A stretch of DNA of 33,757 bases from positions 1-33,757 of the forward strand of contig CAYOJY010000001.1 in NCBI GenBank assembly GCA_964404455.1. The letters are read 5' to 3'. Position 1 is the first letter of the stretch; each line of letters starts with the position of its first letter. Below are positions 9,632 through 16,654 of the stretch, piece after piece. The notes beneath the pieces are model-generated. The model ran no database searches. It worked only from the letters and a program-made list of their open reading frames with translations, and had not been told where the DNA came from. Source of the stretch: CAKOSP01 sp964404455 (GTDB lineage Bacteria; Bacillota_I; Bacilli_A; RF39; UBA660). A program made the position numbers and the translations under genes.

Positions 9632-9640
9632 ATTATATCA
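9632..9640 (-). promoter_or_regulatory. Extended -10 promoter for the dnaX-ybaB-recR run
   Basis: On the minus strand, TGATATAAT is an extended -10 element in the 37-bp gap between the tadA stop and the dnaX start. No good -35 is seen, which extended -10 promoters tolerate. Confidence 0.55.
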
Positions 9641-9648
9641 TAACCTTT

Positions 9649-10065
9649 TTATTTTTTTCTTTTATTTACAAAAAAAGCAGAAAACATTTTTTTATATTTA
9701 TCCTGAAGATCTAAATCAAAACTCATTTCAAATATAGTTTTATTATATTCTTTTTTATTTTCTAACCGTTCAATCAAGTAAATAACTTTTTTTATTCTAG
9801 ATTGTTTGATTATTTCTTCGCACATTGAACATGGTTTTAATGTAACAAACATCAAACTGTCATCTAATTTCCAAGTTTTTAATTTTTTGTTTGCTTTTAA
9901 AATAGCATCAACTTCTGCATGATTTAAAACATTATTATTTTTTTCTCTTTTATTATAACTCTTAGAAATCATTTTATTATCTTTTACAATAACACAACCT
10001 ACAGGTATTTCTTTCTTTCTAAAGGCCTTTTCTGCTTCCTTTAAAGCTATATCCATCCAATTCAT
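9649..10065 (-). CDS. tadA: tRNA-specific adenosine-34 deaminase TadA
   Basis: TadA converts A34 of tRNA-Arg(ACG) to inosine. The 138-residue protein has the zinc deaminase motifs HAE (49-51, with the catalytic Glu) and PCSMC (Cys79 and Cys82). I place the start at 10065 (MNWMDIALKEA) because TTAGGAG lies 6 nt upstream and family members begin there. The frame is open for another 32 codons, but that stretch is the SRP RNA gene and is not protein-coding. The SRP RNA's terminal U-run runs directly into the tadA ribosome site. Confidence 0.95.
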   Translation of the reverse strand: MNWMDIALKEAEKAFRKKEIPVGCVIVKDNKMISKSYNKREKNNNVLNHAEVDAILKANKKLKTWKLDDSLMFVTLKPCSMCEEIIKQSRIKKVIYLIERLENKKEYNKTIFEMSFDLDLQDKYKKMFSAFFVNKRKK

Positions 10066-10075
10066 TTTTTCTCCT

Positions 10076-10154
10076 AAAAAAAGTGCACACAAACAGAGAT
10101 TGATATGGCTGCTATTTTCCAATCCTGACCAGTTTACAATATGTTTGTTGCACC
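10076..10154 (-). ncRNA. ffs: Signal recognition particle RNA, short (4.5S-like) form
   Basis: On the minus strand the conserved domain IV apical sequence is clear: GGTCAGGATTGGAAAATAGC followed by AGCC, compared with the canonical GGUCAGG...GGAAGGAAGCAGCC. The flanks pair as a long helix: 5' GGTGCA-ACAAACA against 3' TGTTTGT-GTGCAC. A seven-T run (10076-10082) ends it. The total is about 79 nt, so there is no Alu domain, unlike the ~270-nt B. subtilis scRNA. Location next to tadA and dnaX matches the scr locus of Bacilli, except that here it is upstream of tadA. The RNA binds Ffh for co-translational targeting. The 5' end is predicted from the promoter. Confidence 0.93.
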
Positions 10155-10159
10155 AATAC

Positions 10160-10188
10160 ATTATATCAAATCATGAAAACAAAGTCTA
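10160..10188 (-). promoter_or_regulatory. Promoter of the SRP RNA
   Basis: On the minus strand, -10 TATAAT (10160-10165) lies 17 bp after TAGACT (10183-10188), a 4/6 match to the -35 consensus. A start about 6-7 nt downstream (10153-10154) coincides with the beginning of the SRP helix. Confidence 0.6.
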
Positions 10189-10221
10189 GAAAAACAATTG
10201 TGTGATTTACAATTTGTGAAA

Positions 10222-10244
10222 AACGTTTTGTAAAATAAAACGTT
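10222..10244. repeat. Inverted repeat upstream of the SRP RNA promoter
   Basis: AACGTTTT (10222-10229) and AAAACGTT (10237-10244) form a perfect 8-bp inverted repeat with a 7-bp spacer. It lies about 35 bp upstream of the SRP RNA -35 box. It could be an operator or chance; nothing else in 10189-10425 is recognisable, and I see no gene there. Confidence 0.35.
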
Positions 10245-10425
10245 AAATTACAAAAGTAAGAAAAAATAAAAATTATAATAAATACGCAATTTAATTTACA
10301 CTAATAGCAAATATCGATAATTAATTATTAATGTTTATAACTTATTAATCTTTTTTGATAAAAAACTATAAAAACGTTTGAATTTTATATATCTGTTAGC
10401 ACTTTTTAAAAATTTGTTACTTTAA

Positions 10426-10435
10426 TGTTTCACGT
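10426..10435. other. parS half-site cut by an assembly gap
   Basis: TGTTTCACGT at the very edge of the 100-N gap is the first 10 bases of the 16-bp ParB site TGTTTCACGTGAAACA. The palindrome would be completed by GAAACA inside the gap. It lies about 8-10 kb from oriC, where parS sites usually cluster. Confidence 0.6.
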
Positions 10436-10535
10436 NNNNNNNNNNNNNNNNNNNNNNNNNNNNNNNNNNNNNNNNNNNNNNNNNNNNNNNNNNNNNNNNN
10501 NNNNNNNNNNNNNNNNNNNNNNNNNNNNNNNNNNN
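10436..10535. other. Assembly gap of 100 N
   Basis: One hundred N bases, a conventional placeholder for a gap of unknown size. It falls in the repeat-rich non-coding block between gyrA and the SRP RNA. The nearby duplications and palindromes are a likely reason the assembly broke here. The following 10536-10680 is AT-rich with no gene or structure I can support. Confidence 0.95.
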
Positions 10536-10686
10536 TATTATAATTATTTAAAACTTAAGAATATTAAAATATAATGAATTGTTGATTTCTTAATTTATAA
10601 AAATTAATAAATTAATTTAAAATTAGTTTTACTATTAGCAAATTAATTGATTAAAATATAATGTTGCAAATTAATTAAACCAAATT

Positions 10687-10746
10687 TAATTTATATACAG
10701 TTTTTGAAAATTTGTACTCTAATTTTCAAAAACTGTATATAAATTA
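10687..10746. repeat. Perfect 26-bp inverted repeat, hairpin or cruciform
   Basis: The left arm (10687-10712) and right arm (10721-10746) are exact reverse complements around an 8-base loop, TGTACTCT. The right arm runs directly into the adjacent Noc-binding palindrome. The second copy of the duplicated unit has the same structure in decayed form (10926-10951 with 10959-10983), with several mismatches. Lack of a T-run on either side argues against a simple terminator. Confidence 0.85.
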
Positions 10747-10760
10747 TTTCCCGGGAAATA
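10745..10760. promoter_or_regulatory. Noc-binding site (NBS), copy A
   Basis: TATTTCCCGGGAAATA is a perfect match to the Noc-binding sequence of B. subtilis (core ATTTCCCGGGAAAT). It is embedded in a longer perfect 24-bp palindrome (10741-10764). A Noc-type protein is encoded at 29809-30816. Confidence 0.85.
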
Positions 10761-10762
10761 AT

Positions 10763-10777
10763 TTTGCTATTAGCAAA
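10763..10777. repeat. Short palindrome TTTGCTATTAGCAAA, copy A
   Basis: This is a 7-bp perfect inverted repeat around a single T, immediately beside the NBS palindrome. The identical sequence recurs at 11001-11015, and partial versions occur near 10305 (CTAATAGCAAAT) and 10630 (CTATTAGCAAAT). Role unknown. Confidence 0.6.
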
Positions 10778-10815
10778 TGTAAATATTTACCAATAATCAT
10801 TAAAAAAGTAGAAAA

Positions 10816-10912
10816 CCAGCTTTTTTCTTCAATTAAATCTAAATTATTATCTTTTTTATAAAACTACTTTGATAATTGTTAATATCTTTTAAATTATTTA
10901 ATCTCAAAGTTT
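10816..10912 (-). pseudogene. Decayed duplicate of the last ~32 codons of gyrA
   Basis: Read on the minus strand, this stretch aligns with the gyrA 3' end at an offset of 238 bp. Shared runs include AATTTAAAAGATA and GATTTAATTG, followed by GAAGAAAAAAGC against GAAGAAAGTTAG. The gyrA stop TAG corresponds to TGG here, and small indels break the frame. The terminator hairpin that overlaps the true gyrA stop is also degenerate. It has no start site and is not expected to be translated. Confidence 0.8.
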
Positions 10913-10982
10913 TAAACTAAAACGCAATTTACATACATTTTTTGAAAATCTGTAGTTGAATTCTCAAAAACTGTATATAAAT

Positions 10983-10998
10983 TATTTCCCGGGAAATA
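10983..10998. promoter_or_regulatory. Noc-binding site (NBS), copy B
   Basis: A second perfect TATTTCCCGGGAAATA, exactly 238 bp from copy A and 56 bp beyond the gyrA stop. It has stayed intact although the neighbouring inverted repeat and duplicated coding tail have diverged, which suggests selection on the site. Confidence 0.85.
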
Positions 10999-11000
10999 AT

Positions 11001-11015
11001 TTTGCTATTAGCAAA
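11001..11015. repeat. Short palindrome TTTGCTATTAGCAAA, copy B
   Basis: Identical to the copy at 10763-10777 and part of the fully conserved 52-base core of the tandem duplication. Confidence 0.6.
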
Positions 11016-11039
11016 CACAAATATTTACTAATAATTATC

Positions 11040-11066
11040 AAAAAAGAAGAAAACTAACTTTCTTCT
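11040..11066 (-). terminator. gyrA intrinsic terminator overlapping the stop codon
   Basis: On the minus strand an 8-bp stem AGAAGAAA / TTTCTTCT encloses the loop GTTAGT, which contains the gyrA TAG stop, and is followed by a T-run (11040-11044). The stem has little GC, so strength is uncertain. Confidence 0.6.
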
Positions 11067-13507
11067 ACAATTAAATCTTGATTATCTTCTTCTTTTAATA
11101 AAACCGCACTCGATACTTGTTGATTATCTTTTAAATTAATTAATCTTAATCCTTGAGTAACTCTTCCTAAAATAGAAATTTGATTCAAAGGAATGCGAAT
11201 TGTTACTCCAATATCAGACATTAGCACTAATTCATCTTCTTCTTTTAAAACTTTAACTACAACTAATTCTCCATTTTTATCCGTAATATTTAAAGCTTTT
11301 ACACCTTTTGAACCTCGTCGAGTTTTTCTAAATTCTTTTACATATGTCTTTTTTCCATATCCTTTTTTGGTTAATAATAATATTAAATCTTCTTCAGTAA
11401 CGACTTCAACACAAACACATTTTGCTAGATCTAAATTAATTCCTTTAACTCCAGCTGCTGTTCTTCCCATCACTCTAATTTCATTTTCATCAAATTTAAC
11501 CATTCTACCAGCATCAGATGCTAATAATATTATATCATTGCCCGATGTTTTTCGAACACCAATCAACTCATCAGTTTCTTTTAATTTTATACAAATTTTT
11601 CCTGTAGTTCTAATATTATTAAATTCTTCTATTCTTGTTTTTTTAACAATTCCATTTTTAGTTGCAAATAATAAATATTTATTTTCTTCTTCTTTCGGTA
11701 TTTGAATTATTGAGTTTATTTTTTCCTCTTTTTCAATTTGTAATAAATTTATTACTGGAATACCTTTAGCCTGTCTACTAAATGATGGAATTTCATATCC
11801 CTTTAATCTATAAACTTTCCCTTTATTTGTAAAGAATAATAGATAATCATGAGTAGATAAATTAATCAAGTGTTCTACTATATCCTCGTCATTTGTTGTC
11901 ATACCTTTAATGCCTACGCCACCTCTATTTTGAATTTTAAATTCTTCTGGAAGTGTTCTTTTAATATAACCTTCTTTTGTTAACATAACTATAATATTTT
12001 CTTCTAGAATTAGTGATTCGTCTTCAATAAATTCAATGGCAGTCATATCAATTTTTGTTCTGCGTTCATCACTATATTTATTTTTTATTTCAACTAATTC
12101 AGTTTTAATAATATTGTACATTATTTCATCTGAAGCTAGTATTTGTTTAAAATGTTCAATTTGCTTAAGTAAATCCGCTAATTCAATTTCAATTTTATTT
12201 TTTTCTAAACCGGTTAATCTTCGTAATTTCATTTCCAAGATTGCTTCAGTTTGAATTTCTGTTAAAGAAAATTTAATAATTAAACTTTTTTTAGCTTCTT
12301 CATCAGATTTGGCAGATTTAATAATTTTAATAATTTCATCAATATTATCCAAAGCTATTTTTAAACCCTCTAAAATATGCACTCGTTTTTCAGCTTTTTC
12401 TAAATCAAATCTTGTTCTTCTAATAATTATTTCTTTTTGATATTCAACATATTTAGAAATTATTTCTTTTAAATTCAAAGTTTTTGGTTGACCTTGATCT
12501 AACATTAACAAAATTATTCCAAATGTGGTTTGCAAAGAAGTGTGTTTATATAAATTATTTAAAATTACATTAGCATTAGCGTCTTTTTTTAATGTTATTA
12601 CAATTTTTAATCCATTTTCTAAATTAGTTTCTTCATGTAAATCGATAATGCCATCAATAATTTTATCGCGAACCAATTCGCCGATTTTTCGTTTTAGGTC
12701 TAAAGTATTTACACCATATGGAATTTCAGAAATAATTATTTGAATTTTATTATTACGTTCTTCAATTCTTGCTTTTGCTCTTAAGGTTATAGATCCACGA
12801 CCAGTTTCATAAGCTTTTTTTATTCCGCTATTCCCTAAAATATAAGCTCCCGTTGGAAAATCAGGTCCTTGAATATAGTTCATTAATTCACTAATAGTAA
12901 TTTCATTGTTATCAATATAAGCAATACAGCCATCAATTACTTCGCCTAAATTATGAGGAGGAATATTAGTAGCCATTCCAACCGCAATTCCCATAGTTCC
13001 GTTGACCAAAATATTTGGATATCTACTTGGTAATATTTCAGGTTCTTCTTCTGTTTCATCAAAATTACTTACAAAATTTACGGTATTTTTATTAATATCC
13101 CTGATTAATTCTAAAGAAATTTTAGATAATTTTGCTTCAGTATAACGCATCGCCGCTGCGCCATCGCCATCCATATTACCAAAGTTACCATGACCATCAA
13201 CAAGCATATAACGATAACTAAAATCTTGAGCCATTCTAACCATTGAATCGTAAATTGATGAATCTCCATGTGGATGATATTTACCCATAACATCCCCAAC
13301 AATTCTAGCGCACTTTCTATATTGTTTATCAGGAGTATAACCAGAATTATACATCGAATATAAAATTCGACGATGGACTGGTTTTAAACCATCTCTTAAA
13401 TCAGGTAAGGCTCTAGAGACTATAACGCTCATTGAATATTCTAAAAAAGAATCCTTAACTTCTTTAACTATATTATTTTTTTCTATTTTATCTATTATTT
13501 TTTCCAT
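11054..13507 (-). CDS. gyrA: DNA gyrase subunit A
   Basis: GyrA is the DNA breakage-reunion subunit of gyrase. The 817-residue protein has the winged-helix/tower region with GKYHPHGDSSIYDSMVRMAQ (quinolone-resistance region with wild-type-like Ser and Asp) and AAMRYTEAKLS, with the active-site Tyr. A six-bladed C-terminal beta-pinwheel follows. The GyrA box reads QNRGGVG instead of the usual basic Q(R/K)RGG(R/K)G, which is odd. GGTGG precedes the ATG; gyrB ends 12 nt upstream. The context beside gyrB and oriC, and the box position, favour GyrA over ParC. Confidence 0.96.
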   Translation of the reverse strand: MEKIIDKIEKNNIVKEVKDSFLEYSMSVIVSRALPDLRDGLKPVHRRILYSMYNSGYTPDKQYRKCARIVGDVMGKYHPHGDSSIYDSMVRMAQDFSYRYMLVDGHGNFGNMDGDGAAAMRYTEAKLSKISLELIRDINKNTVNFVSNFDETEEEPEILPSRYPNILVNGTMGIAVGMATNIPPHNLGEVIDGCIAYIDNNEITISELMNYIQGPDFPTGAYILGNSGIKKAYETGRGSITLRAKARIEERNNKIQIIISEIPYGVNTLDLKRKIGELVRDKIIDGIIDLHEETNLENGLKIVITLKKDANANVILNNLYKHTSLQTTFGIILLMLDQGQPKTLNLKEIISKYVEYQKEIIIRRTRFDLEKAEKRVHILEGLKIALDNIDEIIKIIKSAKSDEEAKKSLIIKFSLTEIQTEAILEMKLRRLTGLEKNKIEIELADLLKQIEHFKQILASDEIMYNIIKTELVEIKNKYSDERRTKIDMTAIEFIEDESLILEENIIVMLTKEGYIKRTLPEEFKIQNRGGVGIKGMTTNDEDIVEHLINLSTHDYLLFFTNKGKVYRLKGYEIPSFSRQAKGIPVINLLQIEKEEKINSIIQIPKEEENKYLLFATKNGIVKKTRIEEFNNIRTTGKICIKLKETDELIGVRKTSGNDIILLASDAGRMVKFDENEIRVMGRTAAGVKGINLDLAKCVCVEVVTEEDLILLLTKKGYGKKTYVKEFRKTRRGSKGVKALNITDKNGELVVVKVLKEEDELVLMSDIGVTIRIPLNQISILGRVTQGLRLINLKDNQQVSSAVLLKEEDNQDLIVEES

Positions 13508-13519
13508 TCTTACCCACCT

Positions 13520-15451
13520 TTAAAAATCTAAATTTTGAACATATATAGCGTTTTCTTCAATATATCTTCTTCTCGGTTCAACTTCTTCTCCCATTAATTG
13601 AGAAAAAATTTCATCTGCACTAATTACATCTTCTACTTTTATTTGCCGTAATATTCTATTTTCTTTTGACATGGTAGTATCTCTTAATTCACTTGGTCCC
13701 ATTTCACCTAAACCTTTATTTCGACTTATTTCATATTTAGTATTTAAAGGTAAAGTTGATAAATAATTATCTCTTTCTTTTTCATTTAAGACATATTTTA
13801 TCGTCTTACCATGCACTATTTTAAACAATGGGGGTTGAGCTGCATAGACATATCCTGCTTCCACTATTGGTTTAAAAAATCTATAGAATAAAGTTAGTAA
13901 AAGTACTCTAATATGCGCTCCATCAACGTCTGCATCAGTCATAATAATAATTTTATGATATCTTAATTTTGAAATATCAAAGTCATCGCCAATACCTGTT
14001 CCAAAAGCAGTAATAATAGTTCTTATTTCCTCATTACTTAAAGCTTTATCCAATCTTGCTTTTTCAACGTTTAAAATTTTTCCTTTTAAAGGTAAAATTG
14101 CTTGCGTTAAATAATCTCTTCCGTTTTTTGCAGAACCGCCAGCCGAATCTCCTTCGACTAAGAATAATTCAGAAACACTTGGATCTTTTAATTTACATTC
14201 TGTTAATTTACCATAAAAGCTAGATATTTCTAAATCATTTTTTTTCCTTGTTAACTCCCTTGCTTTTTTGGCAGCTAAACGAGCTCGTGAAGCCAATATT
14301 ATCTTTTCAATTATTAAACGTGCAACATCAGGATTTTCTAATAAAAATCTTTCAAAGCCTGCCGAAAAAATATCACTTGTTATTTTTTTAACTTCAAAAT
14401 TACCTAATTTGGTTTTAGTTTGTCCTTCAAATTGCGGATCAATTAACTTACAAGATATTATCATTGTAAGTCCTTCACGACAATCATCCCCTGTAAAAGA
14501 TTCATCATTATCTTTTAAAAATTTATGATTTTTTGCATAATTGTTTATGATTCTAGTTAACGAATTTTTAATACCATCTTCATGAGTTCCGCCTTCATAT
14601 GTATTAATATTATTTGCAAATGAATAAATTGATTGATTATAACTATCATTATATTGGATTGCCACTTCAACCGTTGTTGAACCTTCTTTTCCTTCAATAT
14701 AAATTATTTCATCATGTAATGGTTTTTTACTTTTATTTAACAATTCTATGTATTCTACAATCCCGCCGTTGTATAAAAATATTTTCTTTTTGTCTTCTTC
14801 TCTTTCGTCTTCTAAAATAATTCTTAATCCTTTATTTAAAAAAGCCATTTCCTGTAATCTTTTATATAAAATTTGATAATCATAGGAAGTAGTTTCATTA
14901 AAAATTTCAGGGTCAGCTTTAAATCTAATAGTTGTTCCGGTTCTTTCTTTTGCACATGAATCAATTATTTTTAATTCCCCAACTGATTCTCCTCCATTTT
15001 CAAATCTTTGAAAATAAATATTTCCATCACGGTAAATAGTTACCTCTAACCATTTTGATAAAGCATTTACAACAGAAGCTCCNNNNNNNNNNACACCGTG
15101 AAGACCACCAGATACTTTATATCCTTCTCCCCCAAACTTACCCCCAGCATGTAGCATTGTTAAAATAGTTTCAACCGTTGATAAACCACTTTTCTCATTA
15201 ATACCTGTAGGAATACCTCTTCCGTCATCTTTAACACAAATTATATTGTTTTTTTCAATAGTCACTTCAATATCATCACAATAACCCGCTAACGCTTCAT
15301 CAACAGCGTTGTCAACGATTTCCCACACTAAATGATGAAGTCCTCTTTCTCCAGTGCTTCCAATATACATTCCTGGTCTTTTTCGAACGGCCTCTAATCC
15401 TTCTAATACTTGAATATCTTCATCGTTATAATGGTTAACTTTATTACTCAT
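13520..15451 (-). CDS. gyrB: DNA gyrase subunit B
   Basis: GyrB is the ATPase subunit of gyrase. Visible motifs are VLEGLEAVRKRPGMYIGS, EIVDNAVDEA (ATP-binding Asn and Glu), DDGRGIP, GGKFGGEGYKVSGGLHG (ATP lid), and the Toprim motifs LVEGDSAGGSA and TDADVDGAHI. I start at 15451 (MSNKVNHYNDED), since AAGGAGG lies about 9 nt upstream; nine extra in-frame codons exist upstream. The start overlaps the recF end by 8 bp. A 10-N gap lies inside the ATP lid. The conserved sequence GLHGVGASVVNA needs only one base there, so the real protein is probably 640 residues. Confidence 0.96.
   Translation of the reverse strand: MSNKVNHYNDEDIQVLEGLEAVRKRPGMYIGSTGERGLHHLVWEIVDNAVDEALAGYCDDIEVTIEKNNIICVKDDGRGIPTGINEKSGLSTVETILTMLHAGGKFGGEGYKVSGGLHGXXXXGASVVNALSKWLEVTIYRDGNIYFQRFENGGESVGELKIIDSCAKERTGTTIRFKADPEIFNETTSYDYQILYKRLQEMAFLNKGLRIILEDEREEDKKKIFLYNGGIVEYIELLNKSKKPLHDEIIYIEGKEGSTTVEVAIQYNDSYNQSIYSFANNINTYEGGTHEDGIKNSLTRIINNYAKNHKFLKDNDESFTGDDCREGLTMIISCKLIDPQFEGQTKTKLGNFEVKKITSDIFSAGFERFLLENPDVARLIIEKIILASRARLAAKKARELTRKKNDLEISSFYGKLTECKLKDPSVSELFLVEGDSAGGSAKNGRDYLTQAILPLKGKILNVEKARLDKALSNEEIRTIITAFGTGIGDDFDISKLRYHKIIIMTDADVDGAHIRVLLLTLFYRFFKPIVEAGYVYAAQPPLFKIVHGKTIKYVLNEKERDNYLSTLPLNTKYEISRNKGLGEMGPSELRDTTMSKENRILRQIKVEDVISADEIFSQLMGEEVEPRRRYIEENAIYVQNLDF
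15083..15092. other. Assembly gap of 10 N inside gyrB
   Basis: Ten N bases interrupt the ATP-lid motif. On the coding strand the flanks read GGTGT and GGAGCT. The invariant Gly-Val-Gly-Ala would need a single base between them, so the N-run adds nine false bases and happens to keep the frame. Confidence 0.9.
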
Positions 15452-16544
15452 TAATTTTTTCCTCCTTGATTGATTCATTTTCTACTTTAAATATTTTATA
15501 ATTAGTAAACTTATTTAAATCTAAATTATTAATTGTTGTTGTTGTTATAAATATTTGAATTTCTTTATTTAAAATATCCAAAATATTATTAATTTTTTCA
15601 TTATCCAATTCACTAAATAAATCATCTAATATTAAAATTGGTTTCTTTTCATTTATTTCTTTTAACATAGCTATTTCAGCTAATTTAAATGAAATTATAC
15701 TGTTTTTTTGTTGGCCAACACTACCCCATTCTTTTAATTTGTTTTTATCTAACATAAACACTAAATCATCATGATGAATTCCAATTAAAGTTTTACCTAA
15801 TTCTATTTCTTTTCGATAAACTTTTTTATACATTGATAAAATTTCTGTTTCCTCTTTATTTTTATAATTAGAAACATATTTAATTTCTAAAACACCATAA
15901 CCAAATATTTTTAAATAAATATCGGGAATATATTTATTAATATTAAAAATAAAATTTTCACGATATTTATATATTTTATAACCTATTTCAATTAATTTTT
16001 TAGTTAAAATATCTAAATAATCAATTGAAGCGTTCCCATTAATATATAATTCTTTTAAATATGAATTTCTATGTTTTAAAATTTTGTTATATCCCGTTAA
16101 TAAAAGTAAATATTCTTTATAAATTTTACTTATTTCAATATTTAATAATTTTCTTCTTTCACTCGGTGCTTCTTTAATTATTTTTGTGTCATCAGGATTA
16201 AATAAAATAACATTAATATTAGATACATAATCACTTATTCTTTCTTTTTTGTTATGATCAATCGCTACTTTTTTTGAATCTTCAGCAATTAAAACTTTGT
16301 AATATGTATCAACAATCGTTTCGATTTTTCCTTCTACATCTAAACTATTTTTTCCTTTTTTTATCATTATTTTATCATTGTTTACTCTAAATGACTTAGT
16401 TAACGCTAATAAATAAATTGCTTCAACCAAATTCGTTTTACCAGTACCATTTTTTCCATAAATAATATTAATATTTTTCGAAAAAGTTAAGTTTAATTTT
16501 TCATAATTACGAAAATTAGTAAGTTTTAAATGTGTTAATTCCAT
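15444..16544 (-). CDS. recF: DNA replication and repair protein RecF
   Basis: RecF is an SMC-like ATPase that helps load RecA at gaps. The 366-residue sequence has Walker A GKNGTGKT (30-37), the ABC-type signature region (SVGQQKNSIISFKLAE) and Walker B ILILDDLFSELD. It starts MELTHLKLTNFRNY, typical of the family. It lies between a comK homologue and gyrB; its last codons overlap the gyrB start. An extended -10 promoter is seen upstream. Confidence 0.96.
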   Translation of the reverse strand: MELTHLKLTNFRNYEKLNLTFSKNINIIYGKNGTGKTNLVEAIYLLALTKSFRVNNDKIMIKKGKNSLDVEGKIETIVDTYYKVLIAEDSKKVAIDHNKKERISDYVSNINVILFNPDDTKIIKEAPSERRKLLNIEISKIYKEYLLLLTGYNKILKHRNSYLKELYINGNASIDYLDILTKKLIEIGYKIYKYRENFIFNINKYIPDIYLKIFGYGVLEIKYVSNYKNKEETEILSMYKKVYRKEIELGKTLIGIHHDDLVFMLDKNKLKEWGSVGQQKNSIISFKLAEIAMLKEINEKKPILILDDLFSELDNEKINNILDILNKEIQIFITTTTINNLDLNKFTNYKIFKVENESIKEEKINE

Positions 16545-16608
16545 ATTTTTCCTCTAAAACGATGTATAACATAAATATTAAATTTTTCGTACTCCTATAC
16601 ACATATTA

Positions 16609-16617
16609 ATTATATCA
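16609..16617 (-). promoter_or_regulatory. Extended -10 promoter for recF-gyrB-gyrA
   Basis: On the minus strand TGATATAAT lies about 65 bp upstream of the recF ATG, after the comK terminator. It gives the recF-gyrB-gyrA run its own start; no clear -35 is seen. Confidence 0.55.
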
Positions 16618-16630
16618 TAAAAAGCACATT

Positions 16631-16654
16631 AAAAAAAGAAAATTCATAATTTTC
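16631..16654 (-). terminator. Intrinsic terminator at the comK end
   Basis: On the minus strand GAAAATT-ATG-AATTTTC forms a perfect 7-bp stem with a 3-base loop, followed by seven T. The comK TGA stop spans the loop and the second arm. This separates comK transcription from recF. Confidence 0.75.

Larger units (their letters stand above)
10686..11158. repeat. Tandem 238-bp duplication including the gyrA 3' end
   Basis: Two copies sit at an offset of 238 bp. A 52-base block is identical in both (10726-10777 and 10964-11015). Copy B runs into the functional gyrA 3' end; copy A carries a diverged version of that same coding tail. Outer boundaries are approximate because the flanks have decayed. 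Each copy holds one Noc-binding palindrome, one TTTGCTATTAGCAAA palindrome and one larger inverted repeat. Confidence 0.85.

Noticed and set aside
10066..10161. N-terminal extension of tadA by 32 codons
   Set aside because: It lies within the SRP RNA gene; the AGGAG-preceded ATG at 10065 matches the family start.
11193..11705. 170-codon open frame antisense to gyrA
   Set aside because: It mirrors a strongly conserved gene, shows no ribosome site or family features, and is typical of AT-rich antisense frames.
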